64,000 bases of DNA from an uncultured Clostridia bacterium (GTDB lineage: Bacteria; Bacillota; Clostridia; Peptostreptococcales; Anaerovoracaceae): the NCBI GenBank assembly GCA_934281605.1, contig CAKQXD010000002.1:62001-126000 (forward strand), written 5' to 3'. How positions within the stretch are numbered: the stretch's first letter is position 1; every line of letters starts with the position of its first letter. Positions 42,609 to 51,877 of the stretch are shown one piece after another. Position numbers and translations under genes: made by a program. A model generated the notes under the pieces. That model was not told where the DNA came from. It ran no database searches and worked only from the letters and a program-made list of their open reading frames with translations.

Positions 42609-43086
42609 GATCGCCTCCGATCCCCGGCATCCAGATCCGGCTCACGGCAGATGCAGAATCGCTCCGCAGAGAAATTTCCAGAAGATCAGCCTCTGCGATC
42701 TGCGGATCCATCGAGCGAAGCGGCGTGATGTTCTTTCCGTCCTTTGCAGAAACTACATCCCCTGACTTCACCGTCGCCGCCCGCAGATAGCCGTCCTCCA
42801 CGAAGATCCAGATCTCCCGGTCCTCGCCGTCTTCCCGCACAGGCAGCACCAGCGCCGGCACCTGGCCGCTCAAAGTCGCAATCCTCAGATCCGCCGTATC
42901 ATCGCATCTCCGCACCTGGGTCTGCAAATATTCCGCCGCACAGGTCAGGTTTTGCTGCGAGTGGTCGCTTGCCGCCGTCCGGTAGATGCCGACGCCCAGT
43001 ACCGCCAGGCATGCCGATGCTGCTGCAAAGATCCCGGCGATCGCCACCGCCAGCAGGATATGTGATTTTTTCGTGGAAATTCCCAT
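42601..43086 (-). CDS. DUF4860-like pilin-type membrane protein (first of three)
   Basis: 161 residues. A membrane helix at about 10-34 (LLAVAIAGIFAAASACLAVL) is followed by a beta-rich domain with ALVLPVREDGEDREIWIFVE and DGYLRAATVKSGD, close to what I know of DUF4860 proteins found with pilus-like genes in clostridia. It starts the cluster of three coupled genes read away from yabP. A CTTTGCAG motif occurs in each orientation inside it. Function not known. Confidence 0.62.
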   Translation of the reverse strand: MGISTKKSHILLAVAIAGIFAAASACLAVLGVGIYRTAASDHSQQNLTCAAEYLQTQVRRCDDTADLRIATLSGQVPALVLPVREDGEDREIWIFVEDGYLRAATVKSGDVVSAKDGKNITPLRSMDPQIAEADLLEISLRSDSASAVSRIWMPGIGGDHE

Positions 43087-43251
43087 GAAGTCACCGTCCG
43101 TTTCGTGTTCTTAAATTTCAGTATACCAAGTTCCCGGCGGCTTTGCAACGCCCGCATCCGCCCACTTTCCTCACAAATCCGGTTCTGCCGCCGCCTCCTG
43201 CCGCATACCATTCCTATAAGAAAACTGCAACCGCCAGAAAGGAGAAGCGCT

Positions 43252-43512
43252 ATGGAAAACCACAGTGTTCAGATCGACAACCGGGAGAAAATGACCATCA
43301 CCGACATCAAAGAAATCGACAGCTTCGATGAGGAGGAAATCCGCGCGTCGCTGCGGCAGGGCGCCATGGTGATCCGGGGCGAGGACCTGCACATCCAGAT
43401 GCTGGACCTGACCGAGGGCCGGGCACAGATCGCCGGCGTCATCAACTCCCTCATGTACGTGAAAGTTAAGGAAAAAGGCGAGCGGGGTTTCCTGGCAAAA
43501 CTGGTGAAATGA
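43252..43512 (+). CDS. yabP: Sporulation protein YabP
   Basis: 86 residues. ENHSVQIDNREKMTITDIKE, then SFDEEEIRASLRQGAMVIRG and the conserved tail LDLTEGRAQIAGVINSLMYV identify YabP, a spore-cortex-related protein of the mother cell. The start is the ATG at 43252 with AGGAG ahead; the longer frame upstream has no ribosome site. GCATACCAT upstream (near 43203) resembles a sigma-E -10, but no -35 match is convincing. Its stop overlaps yabQ by four bases (ATGA). Confidence 0.9.
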   Translation: MENHSVQIDNREKMTITDIKEIDSFDEEEIRASLRQGAMVIRGEDLHIQMLDLTEGRAQIAGVINSLMYVKVKEKGERGFLAKLVK

Positions 43513-44087
43513 AGATCCAGCTGACGGCGCTGATCGTCGAGCAGCTTCGGACGGTGGGGGTGATGATGGCCGCAGGCGTTTTCGTGGAGAGCCTCTGGCA
43601 GATCCGGTGCTTTCTCCTGCAAAGATTCCACCGCCGCACAGGATCGGGCAGCGGGCAGTCAGGGCATGTCCGGCATCCCCGCCTCTCCCTCCGCCGCGCC
43701 GTCACCCGCCAAACGACCTTCGCTGCAGTCTTTGCACGCGCCGCCATCGAGACCCATTTCTGGATGGCCGCTACCCTCGTCGTCTCCTTCTTCCTTTACT
43801 ACTGCGCCTGGGGAAAACTCTCTGTCCACGCTGCCGTCGGATTTTTCACGGGACTCTTGTTGTGGAAAAAAATGTGCTGTGATATAATCAAAACATGGGT
43901 AAAAACAGACGAAGCACAGAATTTAAAAATAACAGCCAGGTCATCGACATGGCAGAAGCACGGGAGCGGAGACAAAAACGAAGACGCGCCGAAAAAGAAA
44001 AAAAAGAAGAAAAAGAACGGCGCGAAAAACAGCAGAACACCCGGGGCAAACGGGCGATCCGCAGAAGCCGGATCCGCAGAAGAATAA
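43509..44087 (+). CDS. yabQ: Sporulation protein YabQ, with a C-terminus overlapping divIC
   Basis: 192 residues. The N-terminal 120 residues hold several membrane segments (MMAAGVFVESLWQIRCFLLQ; ATLVVSFFLYYCAWGKL), the YabQ pattern, and the position after yabP is diagnostic. YabQ is needed for spore cortex formation. The last 64 residues (lysine-rich PKKKKKKKKNG) are read in another frame from DNA that also encodes DivIC, an overlap of 193 bases. The C-terminal part may be a by-product of a lost stop codon, or divIC may start later than annotated. Confidence 0.78.
   Translation: MKIQLTALIVEQLRTVGVMMAAGVFVESLWQIRCFLLQRFHRRTGSGSGQSGHVRHPRLSLRRAVTRQTTFAAVFARAAIETHFWMAATLVVSFFLYYCAWGKLSVHAAVGFFTGLLLWKKMCCDIIKTWVKTDEAQNLKITARSSTWQKHGSGDKNEDAPKKKKKKKKNGAKNSRTPGANGRSAEAGSAEE
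43860..43888 (+). promoter_or_regulatory. Promoter of divIC inside yabQ
   Basis: TTGTGG at 43860-43865, 17-base spacer and consensus TATAAT at 43883-43888. Transcription would start near 43895, the first base of the annotated divIC ATG, so the transcript would be nearly leaderless or translation begins downstream. Confidence 0.6.
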
Positions 44088-44383
44088 TCACGGGGATCGT
44101 CTTTGCGATCCTCGCCCTTTTATTGTTCCTGCTGGTCTTCAACATCATCTCGCTGAAAAAAGAGCAGCACGACACTTTGCAGGAGCAAAAAGCGCTGAAA
44201 CAGCAGAAAGCTGAACTGGAGAAAGAGCTGAAAAACGCCGAAAGTCCTGAAAACGTGGAAGCGCAGGCGCGGGAGCAGCTGCGCCTCATCAAGCCGGGTG
44301 AGATCCTGTATATGTTCCCGGTGGAAATCACCAACCAGAGCGACGACGCCGACAGCAGCAAGAAGGGAGACAGCCAGGAATGA
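43895..44383 (+). CDS. divIC: Septum formation initiator family protein DivIC
   Basis: 162 residues. A very basic N-terminus, one membrane helix (GIVFAILALLLFLLVFNII), then an extracellular coiled coil (EQKALKQQKAELEKELKNAE) and the family end motif (LRLIKPGEILYMFP). It stabilises the FtsL/DivIB subcomplex of the divisome. There is no ribosome site before the ATG at 43895; the next in-frame ATG at 43949 (MAEARERR) follows AGGTC and may be the true start. The order yabP-yabQ-divIC is as in Bacillus. It overlaps rnmV by four bases. Confidence 0.85.
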   Translation: MGKNRRSTEFKNNSQVIDMAEARERRQKRRRAEKEKKEEKERREKQQNTRGKRAIRRSRIRRRIITGIVFAILALLLFLLVFNIISLKKEQHDTLQEQKALKQQKAELEKELKNAESPENVEAQAREQLRLIKPGEILYMFPVEITNQSDDADSSKKGDSQE

Positions 44384-44973
44384 CGCAGAACGAACACGCA
44401 GCACGCCCCCCGAAGCACCAGGGCACGACTCTGCCCAAAATCCGGGAGATCCTCGTGGTCGAAGGCCGGGACGACACGGCGGCAATCAAAAAAAGTGTTG
44501 ACGCCATCACAATAGAAACACATGGGTATGGTATAACAAATAAGACCTGGAAGCTGATGGAAGAAGCTTACAAGGGTCCGGGCATCATCGTGTTCACCGA
44601 TCCGGACCACGCCGGGGAGCAGATCCGCCGCAGGATCCTGGAGAGATTTCCTAAGGCACGGCAGGCGTTTTTAGACCGCAGCTCCGCCACGAAGAAGGAC
44701 GATATCGGTATCGAGAACGCAGACCCGGAAAGCATACGGGAAGCCCTGCGCAAGGCCCACTGTTCTTTTACCGCAAAGCCGGCTGCGCCGGTGTTTTCAC
44801 AGGAGGATCTTCTGTATGCCGGGCTCATCGGACAAGCAGACTCTGCCGCGCGCAGAGAAAAGCTGGGCAAGATCCTGGGGATCGGATACGGCAACGGCAA
44901 GGTCATGCTCCAGCGGCTCAACAGCTTTGGAATTGAAAGAGACGCCTTCGAGAAGGCGATTCAGGAGTTATAG
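44380..44973 (+). CDS. rnmV: Ribonuclease M5 (5S rRNA maturation)
   Basis: 197 residues with an N-terminal Toprim domain (ILVVEGRDDTAAIKK; VFTDPDHAGEQIRRRI holding the metal-binding DPD) and the M5-type C-terminal domain (LLYAGLIGQADSAARREKLG). The enzyme trims 5S rRNA precursors in low-GC Gram-positives. The first 15 residues are a variable extension. The ATGA overlap with divIC, and the rsmA gene starting at the very next base, mark a tight operon; rnmV-rsmA is the standard pairing. Confidence 0.93.
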   Translation: MTQNEHAARPPKHQGTTLPKIREILVVEGRDDTAAIKKSVDAITIETHGYGITNKTWKLMEEAYKGPGIIVFTDPDHAGEQIRRRILERFPKARQAFLDRSSATKKDDIGIENADPESIREALRKAHCSFTAKPAAPVFSQEDLLYAGLIGQADSAARREKLGKILGIGYGNGKVMLQRLNSFGIERDAFEKAIQEL

Positions 44974-45852
44974 ATGAAATTATACGCACCCTCGACCATC
45001 GAGGCAATCAAGGAAAAACACAGATTTCAGCTCTCTAAGAGTCTGGGACAGAATTTTATTACGGATAAAAACGTCATCGAGCGGATCGTAGAAGGCGCAG
45101 GTCCGACGGAAGACGACCTGGTCATCGAGATCGGCCCGGGAATCGGCGTGCTGACGGCGGAGGCCGCTCAGCAGGCGGCGAAAGTTGTCGCCATCGAGAT
45201 CGACAGCAAGCTGATCCCGATTTTAGATGAGACTCTGGCGGAGTACGACAACGTGGAGGTCATCAATCAGGATATTTTGAAGACGGATCTCAACGGGATC
45301 ATCGACGAGCAGCGAGCGAAAGGGAGTTTCTCCGGAGATGTGAAGATCATCGGAAATCTTCCCTACTATATTACGACGCCTATCATCATGCACATCCTCG
45401 AAAATTCCATCCGTGCCGAGAGCATTACGGTCATGATGCAGAAGGAAGTGGCGGACCGGATCAAGGCATCGCCGGGCAATAAGACTTACGGAGCGATTTC
45501 TGCCGCCGTGCAGTATTACTGCGAGGTGGAACAGGTGGTTTCCGTGCCGAAGGAAGTATTCGTGCCGAGACCGAAGGTGGATTCCGCCGTGCTGAAACTG
45601 ACCATACGGGACAAAAAGCCGGTGGATCTCATCGACGAGAAGGCTTTTTTCGCCTGTATCAAATCGGGTTTCGGTCAGCGGCGAAAGACTCTGCTCAACT
45701 CGCTCACAGGCACATACGGCCTTCCGAAAGACGAGATCCGCAGGATTTTAGAAGAAGCGGGTATCGATCCGGTGCGGAGAGCCGAAACTTTAGATATGAA
45801 CGAATTTGCAGCCATCGCCAACGGCGTCGCAGCTGCGAAACAAACAATATAA
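44974..45852 (+). CDS. rsmA: 16S rRNA dimethyladenosine transferase
   Basis: 292 residues. Rossmann-like methyltransferase that dimethylates A1518 and A1519 of 16S rRNA. The signature KSLGQNFITDKNVIERI opens it, followed by the SAM-binding VIEIGPGIGVLTAEA and the catalytic NLPYYITTP; KEVFVPRPKVDSAVL is the usual C-terminal block. Length is standard. It starts one base after the rnmV stop. Confidence 0.97.
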   Translation: MKLYAPSTIEAIKEKHRFQLSKSLGQNFITDKNVIERIVEGAGPTEDDLVIEIGPGIGVLTAEAAQQAAKVVAIEIDSKLIPILDETLAEYDNVEVINQDILKTDLNGIIDEQRAKGSFSGDVKIIGNLPYYITTPIIMHILENSIRAESITVMMQKEVADRIKASPGNKTYGAISAAVQYYCEVEQVVSVPKEVFVPRPKVDSAVLKLTIRDKKPVDLIDEKAFFACIKSGFGQRRKTLLNSLTGTYGLPKDEIRRILEEAGIDPVRRAETLDMNEFAAIANGVAAAKQTI

Positions 45853-45874
45853 AACATGCAGGAGATAGAGACCT

Positions 45875-47863
45875 ATGGAGAAACTCAGAAACTTTTACAG
45901 AAAATATCTGAAAAATTATCTGGTTTTGCTGTTTGTCGTCGCGGTGGGCATCGATCTTGTCATTGAAACGCTGGCGCGACATTCGCTGATCCAGAGTGTG
46001 GCATTTTTCGTTGGGCACCCGCTGGTGGCCATTTCTAATGTATTGCTGATTTTTGCGATCATTTCCCTGTCGATGCTGTTCCATCGGCGGATCTTCGCCC
46101 TGGTGCTGCTGGGGATGATCCCGATGGCAGTGGGCATCACCAACGGTGTGATCCTGTCCAATCGAATGACGCCGTTTACCGTAAAAGACTTCAGCAATAT
46201 GAAGGACGGTGCAGCTATCATCACCACGTATTTTTCGACGCTGACGCTGATTTTAGCCATCGTCGCCATTGCGGCGCTTGTTTTTGGTGCGATCGTTTTA
46301 TTTCGCAAAGCGCCGAAGCTGGATCGGAAGATCCAGTATAAGCGGGTGATTGCAACGATCCTTATCATCGCCCTGGTGACTTTTGGTGTGATTCGGATCA
46401 ACACCAAGACCGGCGTACTGGATACTTTCTTTGCCAACCTGGCTACAGGATACAGCGATAATGGCGTAGTTTACAGCTTCCTGGTAACGTGGATAGACAC
46501 GGGCATCGATAAGCCAAAGGATTATTCCAAGGAAGAGATCGAGGGTATTTTCAGCAATGGAGAGCTGGGTAAAGACAAGATCTACACACCGGGCAAGGAT
46601 GATGATACCAATGTCAAGAGCAAGCCGAACATCATCTATCTGCAGCTGGAATCTTTCATCGATCCGACGCGTGTCAAGGATGTGGAATTTTCCAAGGATC
46701 CGGTGCCGAACTACCGCAAGCTGCTGAAGGAGTATTCCTCCGGTTATCTGACGGTTCCGGCGGTAGGTGCAGGTACGGCCAACGTAGAGTTCGAGGTCAT
46801 GACGGGAATCAGTGCCAAGTTCTTCGGTCCGGGCGAATACCCGTACAAGAGCGTTCTCACGGAGAAGACTTGTGAAGCGGCTCCGTATGATTTTAAGCAG
46901 CTGGGCTACGGCACTCACGCCATCCACAACCATAGAGGCGCATTCTACAACAGAAACAAAGTATTCGCCAATATAGGATTCGATACGTTCACCTGTCTGG
47001 AATACATGAACAACGTCATGAAGACGCCGAAAAACTGGGCTAAGGACAGCCTGCTGACGGAGCAGATCCTGGACGCGCTCAACAGCACGGAAGGATCGGA
47101 TTATATCTATACCATCTCGGTGCAGGGACACGGCAAATATCCGACGGAGCAGGTGATCGAAAACCCTGCCATCACGGTGACCAAGTACCAGACCGAGGAA
47201 CAGCGGTGGGCGTATGAATACTACGCAAACCAGGTCTACGAAATGGATCTGTTCGTCAAGGAACTGACCGACACTCTCAGCAATTATGATGAGGACGTCG
47301 TGCTGGTCATGTACGGTGACCATCTTCCGGCACTGGATATGACGGAAGAGTCCATGGCCGACGGCAGCAGCATCTTCCAGACTCAGTATATCGTCTGGAG
47401 CAACTTCGACATGAAGAAAAAGAACATGGACATCAATGCCTACGAGCTCAACTCGGAGATCATGAGCCGTCTGGGCATGTCGGTGGGCATGATGAACAAA
47501 TATCAGCAGAATTACAAGAACGATAAGAACTACAAGCAGAATCTGGAGGCGCTGTCCTACGATATGCTGTACGGCAAGCGCTACATTTACGGTGAAACCA
47601 ATCCGTTCAAGAAGACGAACCTGAAGATGGGCGTTAAGGACATCAAGGTGACGGATGTTGTAAAGATCGGTGAGAACTACTATATCAAGGGAGAAAACTT
47701 CACCGAGTTCAGCAAGGTTTCTCTCGATGGAAAGATTCTGAAGACCGTATATCTGGGGCCGACGATCCTGGCTCTCAAGGAGGAAGTGGATCCGAAGGAC
47801 GCTTCCCGGATGAAGGTCAGTCAGGTTGAGAAGAACAAGGAAGTTCTCAGCACGACGGAATAG
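45875..47863 (+). CDS. LTA synthase-family phosphoglycerol transferase/sulfatase
   Basis: 662 residues. About five membrane helices in the first 170 residues, then an extracellular sulfatase-fold domain: IIYLQLESFIDP, VGAGTANVEFEVMTG with the probable catalytic threonine, HNHRGAFYNRNKVF and MYGDHLPAL with metal ligands. This is the layout of lipoteichoic acid synthases and related phosphoglycerol transferases. A roughly 70-residue beta-type extension follows the catalytic domain (KITDVVKIGENYYIKGENF-like, from about 590). It may build a glycerol-phosphate polymer or modify a glycan; which one is undecided. Confidence 0.87.
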   Translation: MEKLRNFYRKYLKNYLVLLFVVAVGIDLVIETLARHSLIQSVAFFVGHPLVAISNVLLIFAIISLSMLFHRRIFALVLLGMIPMAVGITNGVILSNRMTPFTVKDFSNMKDGAAIITTYFSTLTLILAIVAIAALVFGAIVLFRKAPKLDRKIQYKRVIATILIIALVTFGVIRINTKTGVLDTFFANLATGYSDNGVVYSFLVTWIDTGIDKPKDYSKEEIEGIFSNGELGKDKIYTPGKDDDTNVKSKPNIIYLQLESFIDPTRVKDVEFSKDPVPNYRKLLKEYSSGYLTVPAVGAGTANVEFEVMTGISAKFFGPGEYPYKSVLTEKTCEAAPYDFKQLGYGTHAIHNHRGAFYNRNKVFANIGFDTFTCLEYMNNVMKTPKNWAKDSLLTEQILDALNSTEGSDYIYTISVQGHGKYPTEQVIENPAITVTKYQTEEQRWAYEYYANQVYEMDLFVKELTDTLSNYDEDVVLVMYGDHLPALDMTEESMADGSSIFQTQYIVWSNFDMKKKNMDINAYELNSEIMSRLGMSVGMMNKYQQNYKNDKNYKQNLEALSYDMLYGKRYIYGETNPFKKTNLKMGVKDIKVTDVVKIGENYYIKGENFTEFSKVSLDGKILKTVYLGPTILALKEEVDPKDASRMKVSQVEKNKEVLSTTE

Positions 47864-47925
47864 AATGAAAAAGCAGGCAGGATGATTCCCGACATGGATA
47901 CAAATGGAGAAGAAAGAAGGGTAAC

Positions 47926-48624
47926 ATGGAAGAAATCAAAATTCTTGCGATCAACACCAGCCCGCGAAAGGGCCGCAACACACAGCAGCTGGCGGAAGCC
48001 GTACTGGACGGCTGTCGCTCTTTAGATGCGCAGGCCCCGGAGGTCGGCGCAACTGAAATGGATGGAGCTGGCGGTCTGAAAATCACCACGGAAATGATCC
48101 AGGCAGGGGACGCCCCTGCAGACGGATTTCAGCTTTGCCGCGGATGCTGGAGCTGCGTGAAAAAAGGCAGCTGTGTTTTAAAAGACGATTTTGTAACGGA
48201 GATCTACGAGAAAATCCGTCAGGCGGACGGCGTGATTTTCGCATCCCCGGTATTTTTCTGCGATGTATCGGCCCAGTGCAAGATCATCATGGACAGATCA
48301 CTGGGGCTGATCCCGCTGGGAGCCGGGAAAGCTTCCGCCGCAGCAATCACCTGCGGAAGCGTAGGAGTCAACAGCGCCCTGCATACGATCCAGGGCTTCT
48401 GCAGTATGCAGGGCTTCCTCGATGCAGGATGGGTCGCCACCTATGGCAAGACGGAAGACAAGACTCACGGCAAGGAAGTTGCCCACGCTCTGGGGCGCAA
48501 GCTGGTCCGCCTGGCAGTTATGGCCAGGCGTGAAATGGCCGAAGCGCAGGACACCGGCGACGACGCCCTGCGCCAGGATCTCTCCCACTGCAATCACTTC
48601 GCATATGGAACACATACGTTTTAA
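47926..48624 (+). CDS. Flavodoxin-like NAD(P)H-dependent FMN reductase
   Basis: 232 residues with the flavodoxin-like phosphate loop (LAINTSPRKGRNTQQLAEA), a ferredoxin-like cysteine patch (CRGCWSCVKKGSCVLKDDF) often seen in iron-sulfur flavoproteins, and SPVFFCDVSAQCKIIMDR, the FMN-ring contact. These proteins reduce quinones or nitro compounds or pass electrons. It stands alone between the LTA-synthase-like gene and a terminator. The physiological partner is unknown. Confidence 0.82.
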   Translation: MEEIKILAINTSPRKGRNTQQLAEAVLDGCRSLDAQAPEVGATEMDGAGGLKITTEMIQAGDAPADGFQLCRGCWSCVKKGSCVLKDDFVTEIYEKIRQADGVIFASPVFFCDVSAQCKIIMDRSLGLIPLGAGKASAAAITCGSVGVNSALHTIQGFCSMQGFLDAGWVATYGKTEDKTHGKEVAHALGRKLVRLAVMARREMAEAQDTGDDALRQDLSHCNHFAYGTHTF

Positions 48625-48629
48625 GACGA

Positions 48630-48661
48630 GGACCGAACTGCGCAGCAGTTCGGTCTTTTAC
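48630..48661. terminator. Intrinsic terminator
   Basis: GACCGAACTGC / GCAGTTCGGTC perfect 11-bp stem with a three-base loop and TTTTA tail, directly after the flavoprotein gene. Confidence 0.88.
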
Positions 48662-48710
48662 GATGGCGGGCCGGAGCGCTGGAATTTCCGCGGATGATTT
48701 GGCAAGCATC

Positions 48711-51700
48711 CTACATCGTATTCTGCAGTACGCGGCACAGAACGTCCAGATCGACTGGTTTTGGGACGTGGGCGTTCATACCGGAAGCAAGTGCTGTCTG
48801 GATGTCTTCCGCAAAGGCATTGGCAGTGATGGCGATAATGGTCATGGAGGATGCTTCCGGATGAGAACTCTGACGGATCATATGAGTGGCTTCATACCCG
48901 TCGATGTCAGGCATCTGGATATCCATCAGGATCGCGTTGAAATGTCCGGGAGTGGACTGCAGGAACCGATTCACAGCCTGTCTGCCGGTGGAGACGATCT
49001 CGCAGGTAGCGCCTCGCAATGCCAGCAGATCTTCCAGGATCTCTGCATTAAAAGCATTGTCTTCAGCCACAAGCAGATGGATTCCGTCCAGAAGATGTTC
49101 GTCTTCCGGTGGAGCCTGCCTGGTTTCTTTTTGTGACCTTGCCATAGTCTCCATGGAAGTCCGGTCGCCCGTTATTTTAGATGAGCCTTCCTCCATCAGG
49201 ATATCCAGATCGAAGGTATCCATACTGGCGTTGATCATAGGCATCATTACAGGTGGCGCTGTGTTCCTTGAGGAAGCGCCAGCTTTTGCGGTATCTCTGG
49301 TCATTGCGCCAGTATCTGCGGAATCTCTCGTCGCGGCGTCGGCATCCGCAGTTGATTTCCTGACAGTGGAGTCTTCCTCGGCAGGCGTTTCGTGCCGGTG
49401 CTTTTTCCAGCGGAGTTTGTCCGTGAGCAGTGCCTTCATGCTGGAGCGTTTCTCCATAGAATGTTCTTCTAAAGTTTCTTTCGTGCGTGGATCGTTGCTT
49501 TCGACGGTAACGTTCCGGTCGGTCTTTTTAAGAGTCAGTTTCGCTTTGGCTTTTCCGATGAGGCTGTGCCTGTTGCCGGTGTTTCGGCTTTGGTCATTTC
49601 CGCCCAAGTCATTCTTCCTGCCAGCATTTGCCTCTGGTCTATCCTTTTCGTCCCCCTCAGTTTCAGCTTTGCCCGGCTCTCCCGTTTCTGTTTCCTCTAC
49701 CTCCAGCATCTCACATTCGATACATTCATTCTTTATGGCGTTTTCTGGGAGAGGTTCATAAGGTTCGGCGGCGCGAAGTTCCAGGTCGATGGAAAACCGG
49801 CTTCCGATGTTGGGCGTGCTTTTCACCGAGATCTGCCCGCCCATCAGTTCCACCAGATTTTTGGTGATAGCCATGCCCAGTCCGGTACCCTGCACATCGT
49901 TCTGGATCTTGCCTTCCTCCCGGGTAAAAGGCTCGAAGATGGTATGGAGAAAATCCGGTTCGATCCCGATGCCGTCATCTTCCACCTCGAACAGCAGATG
50001 GATCCTGCCATGGGAACTGGCTTCCTGCGTGCGGACCAGCAGGCAGATATTGCCGCCCTTCGGCGTGTACTTTACAGAATTAGAAAGCAGATTCAGCAGG
50101 ATCTGACTGATCCGCAGAGGATCGCCCCAGAGCTTGTTGCAATATATGTTCTGCAGCTGGATCGAAAAGGACTGGCGGTGTGTGGAGGTCAGCGGCAGGA
50201 TCATGGAACGCAGCTCATCCAGAAGCTCCCGCAGATGGAATTCCGTTACGTGGAGCACTGTATTGCCGCTCTCGATTTTCGACATATCCAGCACGTCGTT
50301 GATCAGCCCCAGCAGATGACGGCTGGCAGACATGATCTTTGCCGTGTAGACCCGCACCTTGCCGGGATCGTCGGCAGACTTTTCCAGAAGTGTCGTGAAG
50401 CCGGTGATGGCGTTCATCGGAGTGCGGATGTCGTGAGACATATTGGAAAGAAAACTGCTCTTGGCCTCGTTAGCACTCTTTGCAATATCCAGAGCCAGCT
50501 CCAGCTGCTGATGATTATGCCACTCGCTTGTTCGGTCAGAAAGCACCAGAAGCAGCTTTTGATACCCGCGGATGGTCACCTGGTACAGTGTCTCGTGATA
50601 CCACCGGTGCTCCCCGGTCTTCCGGTTAGCCCATTCGGAATTGGAGTGGATTGGATCGTTGCCCGGAGTCCGGCTCAGGTTCCGGTTGAGAAGGCTGTCC
50701 TCTGCGTTGACGGCGCAAACGTTGAACTTTTTCGGATCGTTGCCGATGAATTCCGTTGAAATGCCCAGAAGTTTTTCCACATTGGGGCTGACGTACTCCA
50801 GCGCTTTGGTCTCCATGGAATAGAGCATGAAAATGTCCTGGGAGTTCTGCACCAGAATGGTAAAGAGCTCCTCCTGAAACAGCAGCTCGTCGTTCTTTGC
50901 AGCCAGCGTTTGTTTGCTGCGGCGCACCAGATACGCCATGCCGATGATCGCCGACGCCAGGAAGATGGCTGACAAGGCAATGATGGTCACGATCTGGATC
51001 TGCGGGATGTTGGTGTTGACTGCGGATTTCGGCACTGCACCTACCATCATCCAGTCCTGAAAACCCACCGGCTGATATAGCAGATAATAGGCGGTGCCGC
51101 TGGCGTGAAACTGCATGATCCCACTCTGCTTCGCCTCGAAGTTGGCCGACATCTGTTCCACTTCTGAGGCAGAAAGCTCGGAGTGATGTTTGAGATACGT
51201 AAGAAAATTGACGAAAGGAGGCTTTTCTTTATCGGTGGACAGGATGACACGCCCGTTAGGATCCATCATGTAGCACTGAGCCTCCCCGGAAAAAGCCGTG
51301 ACATTGAGCGCTTCGTTGATGGCAGCGTTGTTGTAGCCGGCAGCTACCGCGCTGTACGAAAATCCCCGGTACGTATTCTTTGCAGCAGGGATCGCAAAAA
51401 GAGTCAGCACATTGCCGTCCGGCTCCGCCACGTCCAGCACGATGTTCTGCTGTTCACTCTGCAAAGTCTCCAGCTGAGGCTGGCAGGGAAACTGGCCGTG
51501 CTTGCCGTCCAGCGTCATGTATTCGCCCGTGTCCTTGAGAAAGTAGACCTCGGTGTAGCCCCAGCGGGACTTGTCCGCCTCGAAATATTCGTCCAGCCGG
51601 TCCTGCGGCAGCGTGTCCAGCCCGTAAGCCAGGTACTCGTTCCAGTCCATCAGCATGTTCCAGTTGGTGGTGGCAAGGGTGGTGAAGGTCTGGTTGACCT

Positions 51701-51836
51701 CCGTGTAGATCTCCGTCAGGTGACTCCGGCTTTCCTCGTATAATTTATTGGCGACGAAATTAGCGTAACTCAACCCTGCGACGATAGCGATGATAGCGCA
51801 AAGCACGATGCAGTGATAGTACCCTTTGCGGAACAT
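48711..51836 (-). CDS. Hybrid sensor histidine kinase with receiver domain
   Basis: 1041 residues. Two membrane helices (about 8-28, 285-307) flank an extracellular Cache-like sensor. PAS (325-430), HisKA with histidine near 465 in SHDIRTPMNAITGF, and HATPase (about 570-705, DDGIGIE and GTGLGMAI) follow. A roughly 210-residue low-complexity linker with repeats of the ATRDSADTGAMTRDTAKAG kind leads to a receiver domain (about 925-1041, aspartate in AILMDIQMPD). No output protein or HPt domain is encoded nearby. A TATAAT box lies at 51872-51877 on the minus strand. Confidence 0.92.
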   Translation of the reverse strand: MFRKGYYHCIVLCAIIAIVAGLSYANFVANKLYEESRSHLTEIYTEVNQTFTTLATTNWNMLMDWNEYLAYGLDTLPQDRLDEYFEADKSRWGYTEVYFLKDTGEYMTLDGKHGQFPCQPQLETLQSEQQNIVLDVAEPDGNVLTLFAIPAAKNTYRGFSYSAVAAGYNNAAINEALNVTAFSGEAQCYMMDPNGRVILSTDKEKPPFVNFLTYLKHHSELSASEVEQMSANFEAKQSGIMQFHASGTAYYLLYQPVGFQDWMMVGAVPKSAVNTNIPQIQIVTIIALSAIFLASAIIGMAYLVRRSKQTLAAKNDELLFQEELFTILVQNSQDIFMLYSMETKALEYVSPNVEKLLGISTEFIGNDPKKFNVCAVNAEDSLLNRNLSRTPGNDPIHSNSEWANRKTGEHRWYHETLYQVTIRGYQKLLLVLSDRTSEWHNHQQLELALDIAKSANEAKSSFLSNMSHDIRTPMNAITGFTTLLEKSADDPGKVRVYTAKIMSASRHLLGLINDVLDMSKIESGNTVLHVTEFHLRELLDELRSMILPLTSTHRQSFSIQLQNIYCNKLWGDPLRISQILLNLLSNSVKYTPKGGNICLLVRTQEASSHGRIHLLFEVEDDGIGIEPDFLHTIFEPFTREEGKIQNDVQGTGLGMAITKNLVELMGGQISVKSTPNIGSRFSIDLELRAAEPYEPLPENAIKNECIECEMLEVEETETGEPGKAETEGDEKDRPEANAGRKNDLGGNDQSRNTGNRHSLIGKAKAKLTLKKTDRNVTVESNDPRTKETLEEHSMEKRSSMKALLTDKLRWKKHRHETPAEEDSTVRKSTADADAATRDSADTGAMTRDTAKAGASSRNTAPPVMMPMINASMDTFDLDILMEEGSSKITGDRTSMETMARSQKETRQAPPEDEHLLDGIHLLVAEDNAFNAEILEDLLALRGATCEIVSTGRQAVNRFLQSTPGHFNAILMDIQMPDIDGYEATHMIRQSSHPEASSMTIIAITANAFAEDIQTALASGMNAHVPKPVDLDVLCRVLQNTM

Positions 51837-51877
51837 AAACGAGCCTCCTTTGCTATAAAAAGACTGACTTAATTATA

